Positions 7,993 to 15,472 of a stretch of DNA of 22,024 bases are shown here, piece by piece (the first letter of the stretch is position 1; the number at the start of each line of letters is the position of its first letter). Source of the stretch: an uncultured Lacticaseibacillus sp. Its GTDB lineage: Bacteria; Bacillota; Bacilli; Lactobacillales; Lactobacillaceae. The notes beneath the pieces are model-generated. The model was not told the DNA's origin, did not search any database, and worked only from the letters and a program-made list of their open reading frames with translations. The stretch lies in contig CAKQZO010000011.1 in the NCBI GenBank assembly GCA_934293835.1, positions 1 through 22,024 of the forward strand. The letters run 5' to 3'. Made by a program: the position numbers and the translations under genes.

Positions 7993-9144
7993 TTGGAATT
8001 TCTCAAAACTTTGGTGTTGATTCTGATTGCCACGACGCTGGTCGGGCATCTGTTCGCGCGCATCGGCATCCCTGCGGTGATCGGCCAGCTACTGGTCGGC
8101 ATCGTGCTCGGTCCTGCGCTTTTAGGGTGGGTGCACGCCGATGAGTTCACCCACATCTTCTCTGAAATTGGGGTGATCATCTTGATGTTCATCGCCGGTT
8201 TGGAAAGCGATTTGCACTTATTGAAGAAATACTTGCGGCCCAGCGTCGTCGTTGCCTTGCTCGGGGTGCTTGTCCCGGTGGTGGCGATTTATCCGATCGG
8301 ACTGGGATTTGGCTTGACCAATTTTGAGAGCCTGTTTCTCAGCGTCATTTTCGCGGCGACTTCTGTGTCGATTTCCGTGGCGGTGATGAAAGAGTTGCAC
8401 ATCCTCGACGGTAAAAGCGGTTCGACGGTGCTCGGGGCGGCGGTGGTCGATGATGTGCTGGCAGTGGTGATCTTGAGTATCATGGTCAGCATGATGGGGT
8501 CCACAACTGCCGGCGCAAGCCAGACGCCGCTGGTGGTGACGTTCATCGAACAGGCCGCGTATTTCATCGCGATCTACTTCGTCGTGCGCTACATCGCACC
8601 GATCATGGCCAAACTCGGCACTAAGCTCTTGTTGCCGGTGGGGCCGACGCTGATGGCGGTGATCTTGTGCATGGGGATGGCTTATGTGGCAGACATGATC
8701 GGCCTGAGTGCGGTGGTCGGCGCGTTCTTCGCCGGGATCGCGATCGCCCAGACCCCGGTTGCCCACGAAGTTGACCATAGCATTGAACCGATCGGCTACG
8801 CCATTTTCATTCCCGTGTTCTTCGTCAGCATTGGCCTCAACATGTCGCTGGTCGGGATTCAAAAGGATCTCCTCTTGATCGTCGTGTTGACCGTGGTCGC
8901 CACACTTGCGAAGCTGTTGGGGGCGGGGCTTGGCGCCTACTGGTCGCAGTTTAACTTCAATGAAGCCTACCTCGTGGGGGCGGGGATGGTGTCGCGCGGG
9001 GAGATGGCCCTGATCATCGCCCAGATCGGGTATCAGGCGAAGTTGATCAGCGGCGAGTATTATTCTGCGATCATCGCGGCCATTATCTTGACGACCCTGT
9101 TGGCCCCGTTCTTACTCAAGCATGCCGCCAAGCGTCTGAGCTAA
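7993..9144 (+). CDS. Cation:proton antiporter, CPA2 family (NapA/KefB-like)
   Basis: This is a 383-residue membrane protein with about 12-13 helices. It contains 'IGIPAVIGQLLVGIVLGPALLG' near the N-terminus and, in the ion-binding core, VVDDVLAV with adjacent Asp153-Asp154, the acidic pair of electrogenic Na+/H+ antiporters such as Thermus NapA. The length fits Enterococcus hirae NapA. There is no C-terminal TrkA-N domain, unlike full KefB/KefC. The TTG at 7993 is chosen as start because GGAGG lies 7 bases upstream and the frame to its left (from 7954) runs through the terminator hairpin. It is a single-gene unit, probably for sodium or pH homeostasis. Whether it carries Na+ or K+ is not settled by sequence. 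Confidence 0.85.
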   Translation: MEFLKTLVLILIATTLVGHLFARIGIPAVIGQLLVGIVLGPALLGWVHADEFTHIFSEIGVIILMFIAGLESDLHLLKKYLRPSVVVALLGVLVPVVAIYPIGLGFGLTNFESLFLSVIFAATSVSISVAVMKELHILDGKSGSTVLGAAVVDDVLAVVILSIMVSMMGSTTAGASQTPLVVTFIEQAAYFIAIYFVVRYIAPIMAKLGTKLLLPVGPTLMAVILCMGMAYVADMIGLSAVVGAFFAGIAIAQTPVAHEVDHSIEPIGYAIFIPVFFVSIGLNMSLVGIQKDLLLIVVLTVVATLAKLLGAGLGAYWSQFNFNEAYLVGAGMVSRGEMALIIAQIGYQAKLISGEYYSAIIAAIILTTLLAPFLLKHAAKRLS

Positions 9145-9171
9145 GAAGGCGCTGTGTTAGGCTATCAGCCC

Positions 9172-9212
9172 CACCAAAAGAGGCGCGACAAGCAGTCGCG
9201 CCTCTTTTGGTG
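9172..9212. terminator. Bidirectional intrinsic terminator
   Basis: A perfect 18-bp stem, CACCAAAAGAGGCGCGAC at 9172-9189 against GTCGCGCCTCTTTTGGTG at 9195-9212, with loop AAGCA. It separates the antiporter (plus) from the TetR gene (minus), and the A/T block in the stem supplies U-rich sides both ways. Confidence 0.9.
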
Positions 9213-9219
9213 TAGTCAG

Positions 9220-9867
9220 TTACTTGGAATCGGCGAGGAAGCCGTGTTCTAAGATATCGATGTTGGCGAGGACCTGGTCGATGATCGGGTCGAAAGCTTC
9301 GATCTTGATGTTGGGATTATCGCGGATCATCTGCTTGCTTTGATCGGCGATCAGATTGACCAGCATCAATAACATGTTGGCGACCGTGTCGGCGGAGACG
9401 CCGGGCCGCAAAGGGAGCCGCTTGATGATCGGCACGACCATCTCGGGGACCTCGGTGGCGGTCAGGTCGGCCCAGATTGCCTGAATCTTCGGCCGCAAGT
9501 TTTCCGGTAAGTTCCCGACCTCAGCGTAGGCCTGCATACTCAAGGCAAATTCGTCGGGGTATTGCAGCTGGAGGCCGATCTTGTAGCGCAAGGCGCGCTG
9601 CACCATCTGCTTGAGGTCGGCCGCGTCTTGCCAGACGGAAAGGTCGGCGACGGCGATGATCTTCGCATAAGTGGTGCGGACGGTTTCGAGATAGAGATTC
9701 GCCTTGGAGCCAAAATAATTGAAGATCAGCCCCTTGGAAACGTCGGCCTCTTGGGCGATGAGATCGGTTTTGGTGTTGCGGTAGCCGTTTTGGGCGAACT
9801 GATGCATCGCCACAGTTAAGATTCGTTGTTGTTTATCTGGATCGATTGCGGATCGAGTTTTTGCCAT
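9220..9867 (-). CDS. TetR-family transcriptional regulator
   Basis: This 215-residue regulator has an N-terminal TetR DNA-binding domain at about 12-60 ('MHQFAQNGYRNTKTDLIAQ' then 'VSKGLIFNYFGSKANLYLE', the recognition helix and following helix). The ligand-binding half is variable as expected. It is the last gene of the minus-strand exporter operon, with only 9 bases separating it from the permease. Two 14-bp palindromes at the operon promoter are the obvious operators, implying auto-repression and control of the exporter. The effector is unknown. Confidence 0.9.
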   Translation of the reverse strand: MAKTRSAIDPDKQQRILTVAMHQFAQNGYRNTKTDLIAQEADVSKGLIFNYFGSKANLYLETVRTTYAKIIAVADLSVWQDAADLKQMVQRALRYKIGLQLQYPDEFALSMQAYAEVGNLPENLRPKIQAIWADLTATEVPEMVVPIIKRLPLRPGVSADTVANMLLMLVNLIADQSKQMIRDNPNIKIEAFDPIIDQVLANIDILEHGFLADSK

Positions 9868-9876
9868 GTGAATGCC

Positions 9877-11496
9877 TCAATTCTCTTGGAGATCTCTTCT
9901 AGCATACGCGTAGAAGCCGCAGACAATCAAGACCGCGCCGACCGCGACCATCCAGCCGGCAGTAGGCCAGGCCACCGCTTTGGTCGGGACGTTGTTGACC
10001 CAACCATACGGAGTCAGCTTGGTGGCCCAGTTGGGGAAGTCCATCAGGCTGCCGAGATATAAGGAGAAAAAGCCGTATGCCGGCAGCAGCCACGCGACGT
10101 TTTGCCATCGCGGCAGTAGGCCGACCAGAAGTGCGGCCACGCCATAGGTGACGATGATGGCCGGGGCATACCCCCAAAAGGCGCGCATGAAGTGGGCAAA
10201 GCTCGGTGCGGCAGGCATCGAGGCATTCCCGGCGAGGATCATCCCCAGCATCCCGCAGAAGAAGGCGGCGATGGCGATTACTAGCCCGTAGCCCGCGACG
10301 CTGGTAAACAGGCGCAGGCGGCTGACGCTGCGCGCATGGAGTTGCTCGAAGTAGCCCTTGCGCTCATCGGTGTTCAGTCGTAGCAAGGTGATCAGCCCGG
10401 GAATCGTTGCGAGGATCACGAAAATCACGGCGAGTTTGTTGGTGAACGCCAAGACGATCGTGCGGTTGGCGGCGTGGGTGGCCGCCGTGCCGATCAGCTT
10501 GGCCATGGTGGGATTGGAGTTGAGCAGGTTGCCGGCGGTGCCGAAGATCGACCCGTAAGTCGCGCCGAGGATCAGCAGGCCGATCAGCCAGATGATCGTG
10601 CTCGTGCGCTCCAGCCGGGCGATCAGCGCCAGCGGGCCGCGCAACCAGCGGCTGGCGTTGCGGCGCCCACTGCGCTGCGGTAGGCGCCCGGCACCCACGT
10701 CGCGCGTGGCCGCGATCCAGATCGTCACCGCCGTCACCGCAACGGTGGTGATGACCATCAAGCCGACGGGAAGCCAGTTATTGTGGCCGTAGATATCGAG
10801 TTTTTCGATCCAGCCGTAGCCGGTGTACCAGGTGGTGTCAGGCGCTTGAATGTCGGTGACCATCCGGGCGATGAACAAAAGGCCCAGCCAGGTGTAGCTC
10901 ATGATGGTGGCGCCGCGGCTGTTGTCGGCGATCTGGGCAAAGCACAGGCTGAAGCTGCCAAACATCATCCCGAATGCCGCCAGCCCCAGCCCGAACAGCC
11001 AGTTGCCGGCCACGTTCATGCCGGTCATCCCGGAGACTTGCAGGCCCAGCGCCTCGAGGATTCCGGCGGTGAGGTTGATCAACAGTAGCTGCAAAAACGC
11101 GGCGGTCAGGCTGGCATTGCGCCCGCTGGCATGCGCGCGGATCATCTCGGCGACCCCTGAGTCTTCGTCGGCGCGGGTGGCGTGAACGGCGAAATAGATG
11201 TTCATCATCGCGACGAACAGGCCCATGAACACCATCATCTCTGCGGCGTAGATGTTGGCTACGGTGTAAGGCTTCGCGGCGGTGAACGGTCCGAGCAGCG
11301 AAACCATCGCCGGGGTCTTCAAGGTGGTGATGATGGAGGCCATCGTTTTTTCAGTGCCATAAAGGCCGTTGAACTTGGCCGCAGCCCCTGCCATCAAGCC
11401 GACCACGCCGACGAGCCACAGGGTGATCTTCAGCCAGTTGCGGCGGAGGTTCAGGCGCAATAAGGTGGCGGTGTTCGCATAATGTGTGCTGAACAT
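9877..11496 (-). CDS. ABC exporter permease (polyketide/antibiotic-exporter type)
   Basis: This 539-residue protein has about 12 membrane helices in two similar halves, the arrangement of the large permeases annotated as putative exporters of polyketide antibiotics (TnrB3-like). The first half contains 'HATRADEDSGVAEMIRAHASGR' and the second 'TDERKGYFEQLHARSVSRL', a repeated cytoplasmic loop of this family. The AGGAGG that serves it is inside the last codons of the ATPase gene, two bases away, so the two are coupled. It probably expels a toxic hydrophobic compound across the membrane. The substrate cannot be told from sequence. Confidence 0.85.
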   Translation of the reverse strand: MFSTHYANTATLLRLNLRRNWLKITLWLVGVVGLMAGAAAKFNGLYGTEKTMASIITTLKTPAMVSLLGPFTAAKPYTVANIYAAEMMVFMGLFVAMMNIYFAVHATRADEDSGVAEMIRAHASGRNASLTAAFLQLLLINLTAGILEALGLQVSGMTGMNVAGNWLFGLGLAAFGMMFGSFSLCFAQIADNSRGATIMSYTWLGLLFIARMVTDIQAPDTTWYTGYGWIEKLDIYGHNNWLPVGLMVITTVAVTAVTIWIAATRDVGAGRLPQRSGRRNASRWLRGPLALIARLERTSTIIWLIGLLILGATYGSIFGTAGNLLNSNPTMAKLIGTAATHAANRTIVLAFTNKLAVIFVILATIPGLITLLRLNTDERKGYFEQLHARSVSRLRLFTSVAGYGLVIAIAAFFCGMLGMILAGNASMPAAPSFAHFMRAFWGYAPAIIVTYGVAALLVGLLPRWQNVAWLLPAYGFFSLYLGSLMDFPNWATKLTPYGWVNNVPTKAVAWPTAGWMVAVGAVLIVCGFYAYARRDLQEN

Positions 11497-11498
11497 GG

Positions 11499-12389
11499 CT
11501 AGGCCTCCTGATTGTAATAGCGTAAGAACAAGTCTTCGAGCGTCGGCGGGTTGCTTTGAAGCGCCTTGATGCCAAGCGGGGCCAGCGCGGTCATCACGCT
11601 GGCGAGCTGTTCGGAATCGACCGCGAAGGTGACTTTATGGTCGGCCTGGGTGAAGCTGTGCACCGCTGGCAAGGCGGCGATGCTGGCAGGGTCTTTGGTC
11701 GTTGTGACGGTGATCTGGGTGCGGGAGAGTTGGCGCATCGCCTCCAGCGTGCCGGTTTCGATGATCGTGCCTGCCCTGATGATGCCGATACGGTCGCACA
11801 TCCGCTCTACCTCGCTTAAGATGTGGCTGGATAACAGGATCGACTTGCCGGCTTGTTTGAGCGCCAAGACGTGCTTTTGGAACACTTCTTCCATCAGCGG
11901 ATCGAGGCCGCTGGTCGGCTCGTCGAAGATGTACAGGTCGGCATCGGTGGAAAAGGCCGCGATCAAGGCGACCTTCTGGCGGTTCCCTTTGGAATACGTC
12001 CGGTTCTTCTTGGTCACATCGAGGTCGAAGTCGCGGATCAACGCGTCTGTCTTGGCGCTGTGCTGCTGGTGGTTGAGGCGCAAGAAGAAGTCGATCGCCT
12101 CGCCACCAGAAAGGTTGGGCCACAGGTAGACATCCCCTGGGACATAGGCGAGCCGCTTGTGGATGGCCACAGCCTCTTGCCAGACGTCTTGACCGAAGAT
12201 CGTGGCGGTGCCGCCGCTGGCCTTCAAGATGCCGAGGAGCGTGCGAATCGTGGTGGATTTGCCCGCCCCGTTAGGCCCGATGAAGCCGAAGACTTCGCCA
12301 GCGTTGACGGTGAAGGTCACGTCTTTGAGCGCCTGCACCTTCCCGAAGCGTTTTTGGAGATGATCGATTTGAACCACAGGTTGTGTCAT
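11499..12389 (-). CDS. ABC transporter ATP-binding protein (drug/antibiotic exporter type)
   Basis: This is the 296-residue nucleotide-binding subunit for the permease that follows. It has Walker A GPNGAGKST at 38-46, Walker B LYIFDEP at 152-158 followed by TSGLDP, and a switch histidine in 'LSSHILSE'. The signature is YSKGNRQK (132-139) instead of LSGGQ, a variant I associate with this exporter family. The C-terminal extension 'PTLEDLFLRYY' is typical of CcmA-like proteins. The ATG follows AGGGGGG. It is the first gene of the operon and lies behind the TetR-type operators. Confidence 0.92.
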   Translation of the reverse strand: MTQPVVQIDHLQKRFGKVQALKDVTFTVNAGEVFGFIGPNGAGKSTTIRTLLGILKASGGTATIFGQDVWQEAVAIHKRLAYVPGDVYLWPNLSGGEAIDFFLRLNHQQHSAKTDALIRDFDLDVTKKNRTYSKGNRQKVALIAAFSTDADLYIFDEPTSGLDPLMEEVFQKHVLALKQAGKSILLSSHILSEVERMCDRIGIIRAGTIIETGTLEAMRQLSRTQITVTTTKDPASIAALPAVHSFTQADHKVTFAVDSEQLASVMTALAPLGIKALQSNPPTLEDLFLRYYNQEA

Positions 12390-12452
12390 GATGATGCCCC
12401 CCTAATTGATGGTTGGTACAGCGATCCTGCAGGAATAGTTGGTTGCGATTGT

Positions 12453-12481
12453 AGTATAGGCGCAATTGACTCGTTGGTCAA
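12453..12481 (-). promoter_or_regulatory. Promoter of the ABC exporter/TetR operon
   Basis: Read on the minus strand: -35 TTGACC (12481-12476), a 17-base spacer, -10 TATACT (12458-12453). One operator palindrome fills the spacer up to the -35 box and the other lies directly upstream, so a bound regulator would block RNA polymerase. Confidence 0.75.
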
Positions 12482-12495
12482 TGACTCACTAGTCA
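12467..12495. promoter_or_regulatory. Two tandem 14-bp palindromic operators, probably for the TetR regulator
   Basis: TGACTCGTTGGTCA at 12467-12480 and TGACTCACTAGTCA at 12482-12495 are each palindromic (TGACT or TGACC arms) and agree at 11 of 14 positions. They are one base apart, giving a 15-bp repeat. The second extends to AATGACT...AGTCATT. Assignment to the TetR gene at 9220 is by position. Confidence 0.75.
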
Positions 12496-12505
12496 TTATT
12501 TTTTA

Positions 12506-12519
12506 CAAACAAACGTTCT
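12506..12519. promoter_or_regulatory. LexA/DinR-box-like site 1
   Basis: CAAACAAACGTTCT matches the Gram-positive SOS box CGAACNNNNGTTCG except for one base in each arm. It lies 31 bp from the better site 2, about three helical turns, and just upstream of the -35 box. Confidence 0.45.
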
Positions 12520-12526
12520 TTAAGAC

Positions 12527-12556
12527 TTGAAAAATACAAACATACGTTTGTATAAT
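12527..12556 (+). promoter_or_regulatory. Promoter of the YolD/UvrX operon
   Basis: -35 TTGAAA at 12527-12532, an 18-base spacer and consensus -10 TATAAT at 12551-12556. The expected start is about 12563, just before AGGAAGG and the ATG at 12581. The spacer is almost wholly occupied by the palindrome of LexA-like site 2. Confidence 0.8.
12534..12553. promoter_or_regulatory. LexA/DinR-box-like palindrome 2 in the promoter spacer
   Basis: ATACAAAC and GTTTGTAT form perfect 8-bp arms around ATAC. The core CAAACATACGTTTG (12537-12550) differs from the DinR box CGAACNNNNGTTCG by the same G-to-A change in each arm. Position between -35 and -10 of a UvrX-type operon supports LexA (or HdiR-like) control. 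Confidence 0.65.
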
Positions 12557-12580
12557 GAGAGGCAAAGGAAGGTGATGCAG

Positions 12581-12961
12581 ATGACGCGAATCGTGCCCCG
12601 TGAGATGTGGTTGTATGATGACCGCGGGATGATGAACTGGCTGGGGTGGTTGTTATCCGATCATAGCGCCTATCTGGAACAAGAAGCCGGCCGCGAAAAT
12701 GAGATCGCGCCAAAACCGGCGATGACTGAACGCGAGCTGGCGGCGTGCTTGCAGACGGCCTGGGAGCAGCAGACGAGAATCGCGATTCAGATGAATGCCT
12801 TGTACGGGGCCCGCTACCTGCCGGATCTTGTCGGCACCGTAGTGGGGTATGCGCGCGGGCAGGTCTTCTTGCAACAAGCCGATGGTGCGCTGCAGGCGCT
12901 GGTCATCGCCGACATGCGCCACGCCCAGCCGGCGACGCCAACGCATTGGTGGGCGGCATGA
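12581..12961 (+). CDS. YolD-like protein, partner of the UvrX-type polymerase
   Basis: A 126-residue small protein. Near the start it has the YolD hallmark 'DDRGMMNWLGW', comparable to DRGMxKW in Bacillus YolD. Its C-terminal half has alternating hydrophobic strands ending in 'ALVIADMRHA', as in the YolD fold. YolD-like genes commonly precede UvrX/UmuC-like polymerases in Firmicutes and are thought to act with them in a UmuD-like way; that is a proposal, not a proven mechanism. The ATG at 12581 is chosen because AGGAAGG ends 8 bases before it and the upstream frame lies in the promoter. The gene overlaps the polymerase start (ATGA). Confidence 0.75.
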   Translation: MTRIVPREMWLYDDRGMMNWLGWLLSDHSAYLEQEAGRENEIAPKPAMTERELAACLQTAWEQQTRIAIQMNALYGARYLPDLVGTVVGYARGQVFLQQADGALQALVIADMRHAQPATPTHWWAA

Positions 12962-14247
12962 CCCCGCTAGATGATCCGGCAAGGTTGCCTGAGCGCGACA
13001 TCATGTGCATTGACTGCAAGTCTTTTTATGCAAGCGTCGAGGCGATTCGCCGCAGTGAGCATCCGCTGGGGGCCAAGAATGCGGTGCTGTCACGGCCGGA
13101 ATCAGAAGGCGGCTTGATCTTGGCCGCATCACCGGATACGAAGCGGGACTACGGGGTCCAGCTGGGCACGCGCCAGTTCCAGTTGCGGCCGAATATGGAC
13201 ATTCAAGTCGTCGATCCGCACATGCAGCGCTACATCGAGGTCAACTATGTGATCAATGAAATCTATCGCCGCTTCACCGATGACGCGCATTGGTACGTGT
13301 ATTCGATCGATGAATCGTTCATCGATGTGACCCATTCCCATCAGCTTTTTGGCGATAATATCGCGATCGCCCAGCAGATCCGCCAGCAGGTGTTTGCGGC
13401 CACGGGGATCTGGACGACGGTCGGCATCGGGCCTAATCCGCTGATGGCCAAGCTCGCGCTCGATATCGACGCGAAGCATAATGCGCCGTGGATCGCGCAG
13501 TGGACCTATGCCGATGTGAAGACCAAGCTCTGGGCGATCGATCACCTGACAGATTTCTGGTCGATCGGTAGCAAGACGGCGACTAAGCTGGAGAAAATGG
13601 GCATCCACACGCTCGGCGAGCTTGCCCAAAGCGATCGGCGCGAGTTGCATCGGCGCTTCGGGGTGATGGGGGATGCCTTGTATTTCCATGCGTGGGGTAT
13701 CGATTATTCAGACCTGGCGCGCCGCTACGTGCCGCGCCAGGAAAACAAAGGCTATTGCAACAATCAGGTGCTGATGCGCGATTACACGACCATGGCTGAT
13801 CTCGAAGTCGTCTTGGCGGAAACCGCCGACCAAGTCGCGACCCGGCTGCGCAAGCACGGGGTGGTCGCTGAGGTGATCGGTGTGTCGGTAGGCTTCGCCG
13901 AGCCTGATGCCGACGGTCGAACCCACTGGGGCGGCCAGACGCGGATCGACCCCAGCAACCGGACCGATGACCTGATTCGAGCGGTGCGCTTCTTGCTGCA
14001 TAAGAAGTGGCAAGGCAATGCCATCAGAAGCGTCGGGGTGCGGGCCGGCCGCATCAGCAAGCCGGCGACGATCCAGACGAGCCTGTTCGAAGACCCAGCC
14101 AAGGTCGAGGCCCAGATGCGCCTGGAAGCCAGCCTCGACAAGATTCGCGACCGCTTCGGGTACAAGGCGATCGTTCGCGGTTATAGCAAAACCGCCGGCG
14201 GGACGGCCATCGACCGCGCCGGTTTGGTCGGCGGGCATGCGAAGTGA
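12958..14247 (+). CDS. Y-family DNA polymerase, UvrX/UmuC-like (translesion)
   Basis: This 429-residue error-prone polymerase copies damaged DNA. The palm begins 'IMCIDCKSFYASVE' with metal ligand Asp19 and a steric-gate aromatic at 23-24. The second catalytic pair is Asp118-Glu119 in YSIDESF. A helix-hairpin-helix thumb reads 'IGSKTATKLEKMGI', followed by the little-finger domain, and QTSLF at 373-377 matches the sliding-clamp binding motif. The ATG at 12958 overlaps the YolD stop (ATGA) and starts just before the palm; the longer open frame upstream is antisense-like overlap and not conserved in character. The promoter with two SOS-like boxes indicates damage induction. Confidence 0.92.
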   Translation: MTPLDDPARLPERDIMCIDCKSFYASVEAIRRSEHPLGAKNAVLSRPESEGGLILAASPDTKRDYGVQLGTRQFQLRPNMDIQVVDPHMQRYIEVNYVINEIYRRFTDDAHWYVYSIDESFIDVTHSHQLFGDNIAIAQQIRQQVFAATGIWTTVGIGPNPLMAKLALDIDAKHNAPWIAQWTYADVKTKLWAIDHLTDFWSIGSKTATKLEKMGIHTLGELAQSDRRELHRRFGVMGDALYFHAWGIDYSDLARRYVPRQENKGYCNNQVLMRDYTTMADLEVVLAETADQVATRLRKHGVVAEVIGVSVGFAEPDADGRTHWGGQTRIDPSNRTDDLIRAVRFLLHKKWQGNAIRSVGVRAGRISKPATIQTSLFEDPAKVEAQMRLEASLDKIRDRFGYKAIVRGYSKTAGGTAIDRAGLVGGHAK

Positions 14248-14273
14248 TATGGATTCAGAAAAGGAGGGCAATG

Positions 14274-14627
14274 ATGATTCCGGAATCGCGCCAATTATTG
14301 GCGAACTACGACAGGTATTTCCTGCGCAAGTACCGCTGGCAGTACCATTTGTTGATCGTGAACAATCACTTCTTTGATTGTTACTCGTTTTTCATGCAGG
14401 CCCACCGAACCGGGGATGCGCTGCATTATAGCTATGATCTGTTGGAGATGCCGCGGGTTGAGGCGACGTATCAGCAGGTGATGGCTGACTTGCGAGCACA
14501 TTCCAAGATGCGGATCGAGTTTCGTGACACGCACCAGCTGTACATGCCGGAGAAGCCGATCACCGAAGACCCTGTTCATGGGCACGGCCGCAATCCCCGT
14601 TATCACGCGGGCAGAAGGGCAAAATGA
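14274..14627 (+). CDS. Uncharacterised small protein of the YolD/UvrX operon
   Basis: I do not recognise a family. The product is 117 residues, rich in aromatics and His in the first half (YDRYFLRKYRWQYHLL, then FFDCYSFF) and basic at the end (HGHGRNPRYHAGRRAK). No membrane segment or signal is seen. AAGGAGGG lies 6 bases before the ATG at 14274; an ATG at 14271 is possible but too close. It follows the polymerase by 26 bases and is the last gene before a strong terminator, so it should be co-induced with it. A role in translesion synthesis or damage response is inference from position only. Confidence 0.7.
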   Translation: MIPESRQLLANYDRYFLRKYRWQYHLLIVNNHFFDCYSFFMQAHRTGDALHYSYDLLEMPRVEATYQQVMADLRAHSKMRIEFRDTHQLYMPEKPITEDPVHGHGRNPRYHAGRRAK

Positions 14628-14635
14628 GCGCAAGC

Positions 14636-14667
14636 AAAAAGCCAGCGTCGCGCGACGCTGGCTTTTT
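14636..14667. terminator. Bidirectional intrinsic terminator
   Basis: AAAAAGCCAGCGTCG at 14636-14650 pairs exactly with CGACGCTGGCTTTTT at 14653-14667 with a two-base centre. It ends the UvrX operon on the plus strand and the deoxynucleoside kinase gene on the minus strand. Confidence 0.92.
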
Positions 14668-14675
14668 ATGTGTGC

Positions 14676-15395
14676 TTATGCCTCTTGGGCCAAGGCACGG
14701 TTGCGCTTGATTTCCTCGAACCGCTTGGGGGTGAGCTTGCCGAGTTCGACGAGCTTGCCTTCGATCGCGTCTAAGACCGTGTTGCGGTCGGCCAGGTCGT
14801 TGACGAAGTCGAGGTGGTCGCGGTCGATCGTCAACATGGTTGAGCGGGTGTAACCCTTGGACCAGTCGCGGTAGGCGCGGTTGACGCGGTGGTAGTAGTC
14901 GATCAGTTCTGGCTTTTCGCGGATGTCTTCCATTTCCCGGCCGCGGCTTTGAATCTCATCGATTTCGTGTTCCGGGTCGATCTGGAGGTAGACGGCCAGG
15001 TCAGGCAGGCCGTTGAAGGGACTGCCGTTGACGTTGGCCTGCATCTCTTGAGACAGCGTGACATAGACGTTGAAGTCGATGTCGTCGATCTCGCCGTTTT
15101 GGTGCAGCTGGCTGGCCATGACAAAATCGGATTCGAGTGAGGAGTCCATGATGGCGTTCTCCTGCACCAAAGCCTTCTTCAGCTGTTGGTAACGGAAGGT
15201 CAAAAAGGCGATCTGCAGGATGGTCGCGGTGGTCTTGCGACTGTCCACGCCGGCGGAGTAGAACTTCTGAAGCATGTTGGCGATCATGCCGTTGCCTTCG
15301 ACGTCTTCATAGTAGGCTGATGAGTTGAGGTCTTGCGATAAAATACGAGTCAGGCTGGTCTTGCCGGCGCCGATACTACCGAGGATATAGATCAT
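14676..15395 (-). CDS. Deoxynucleoside kinase (dAK/dGK family)
   Basis: This 239-residue kinase phosphorylates a deoxynucleoside to its 5'-monophosphate in the salvage pathway. The P-loop GSIGAGKTS is at residues 6-14, near the N-terminus as in Lactobacillus dAK/dGK. There is a Glu after the P-loop (YYEDVEGN), the 'DSSLESD' segment in place of the D-R-S motif of classic members (normally DRSIYED), and a lid with 'QSRGREMEDI'. The ATG at 15395 is chosen because the P-loop starts six residues in; the open frame to its left has no family likeness and runs into the intergenic hairpin. It follows a PnuC-type transporter, which fits uptake coupled to trapping by phosphorylation. Which base it prefers is not clear; the changed Arg position is unusual. 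Confidence 0.85.
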   Translation of the reverse strand: MIYILGSIGAGKTSLTRILSQDLNSSAYYEDVEGNGMIANMLQKFYSAGVDSRKTTATILQIAFLTFRYQQLKKALVQENAIMDSSLESDFVMASQLHQNGEIDDIDFNVYVTLSQEMQANVNGSPFNGLPDLAVYLQIDPEHEIDEIQSRGREMEDIREKPELIDYYHRVNRAYRDWSKGYTRSTMLTIDRDHLDFVNDLADRNTVLDAIEGKLVELGKLTPKRFEEIKRNRALAQEA

Positions 15396-15433
15396 GTGAA
15401 ATTGCTTCCCTTTCAAAAATACTGTGCGACACA

Positions 15434-15467
15434 ACAAACAGGGCGCGGATTCCGCGTCCCTTGTTGA
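15434..15467 (-). terminator. Terminator-like hairpin between the PnuC-type and kinase genes
   Basis: Read on the minus strand, AAGGGACGCGG and CCGCGCCCTGTT flank a short loop with one bulged A, and TGTTTGTTG follows. The stem is GC-rich, but the T-run is interrupted. It may reduce read-through from the transporter gene into the kinase gene. Confidence 0.5.
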
Positions 15468-15472
15468 AAAGA

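Noticed and set aside
8218..8862. Open frame (214 codons) antisense to the antiporter, very rich in His, Asp and Arg
   Set aside because: The composition is what the complement of a hydrophobic membrane gene gives. There is no ribosome binding site, and it is overlapped by a confident gene.
11853..12530. Open frame (225 codons) antisense to the ABC ATPase
   Set aside because: It runs across the Walker and signature motifs of the real gene and into its promoter.
12745..12957. N-terminal extension of the UvrX-like polymerase
   Set aside because: It overlaps the YolD-like gene throughout. The polymerase palm begins at once after 12958, and the ATGA overlap is typical of coupling.
13129..13689. 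Open frame antisense to the Y-family polymerase
   Set aside because: It is a shadow of a gene with clear catalytic motifs. No start signal is seen.
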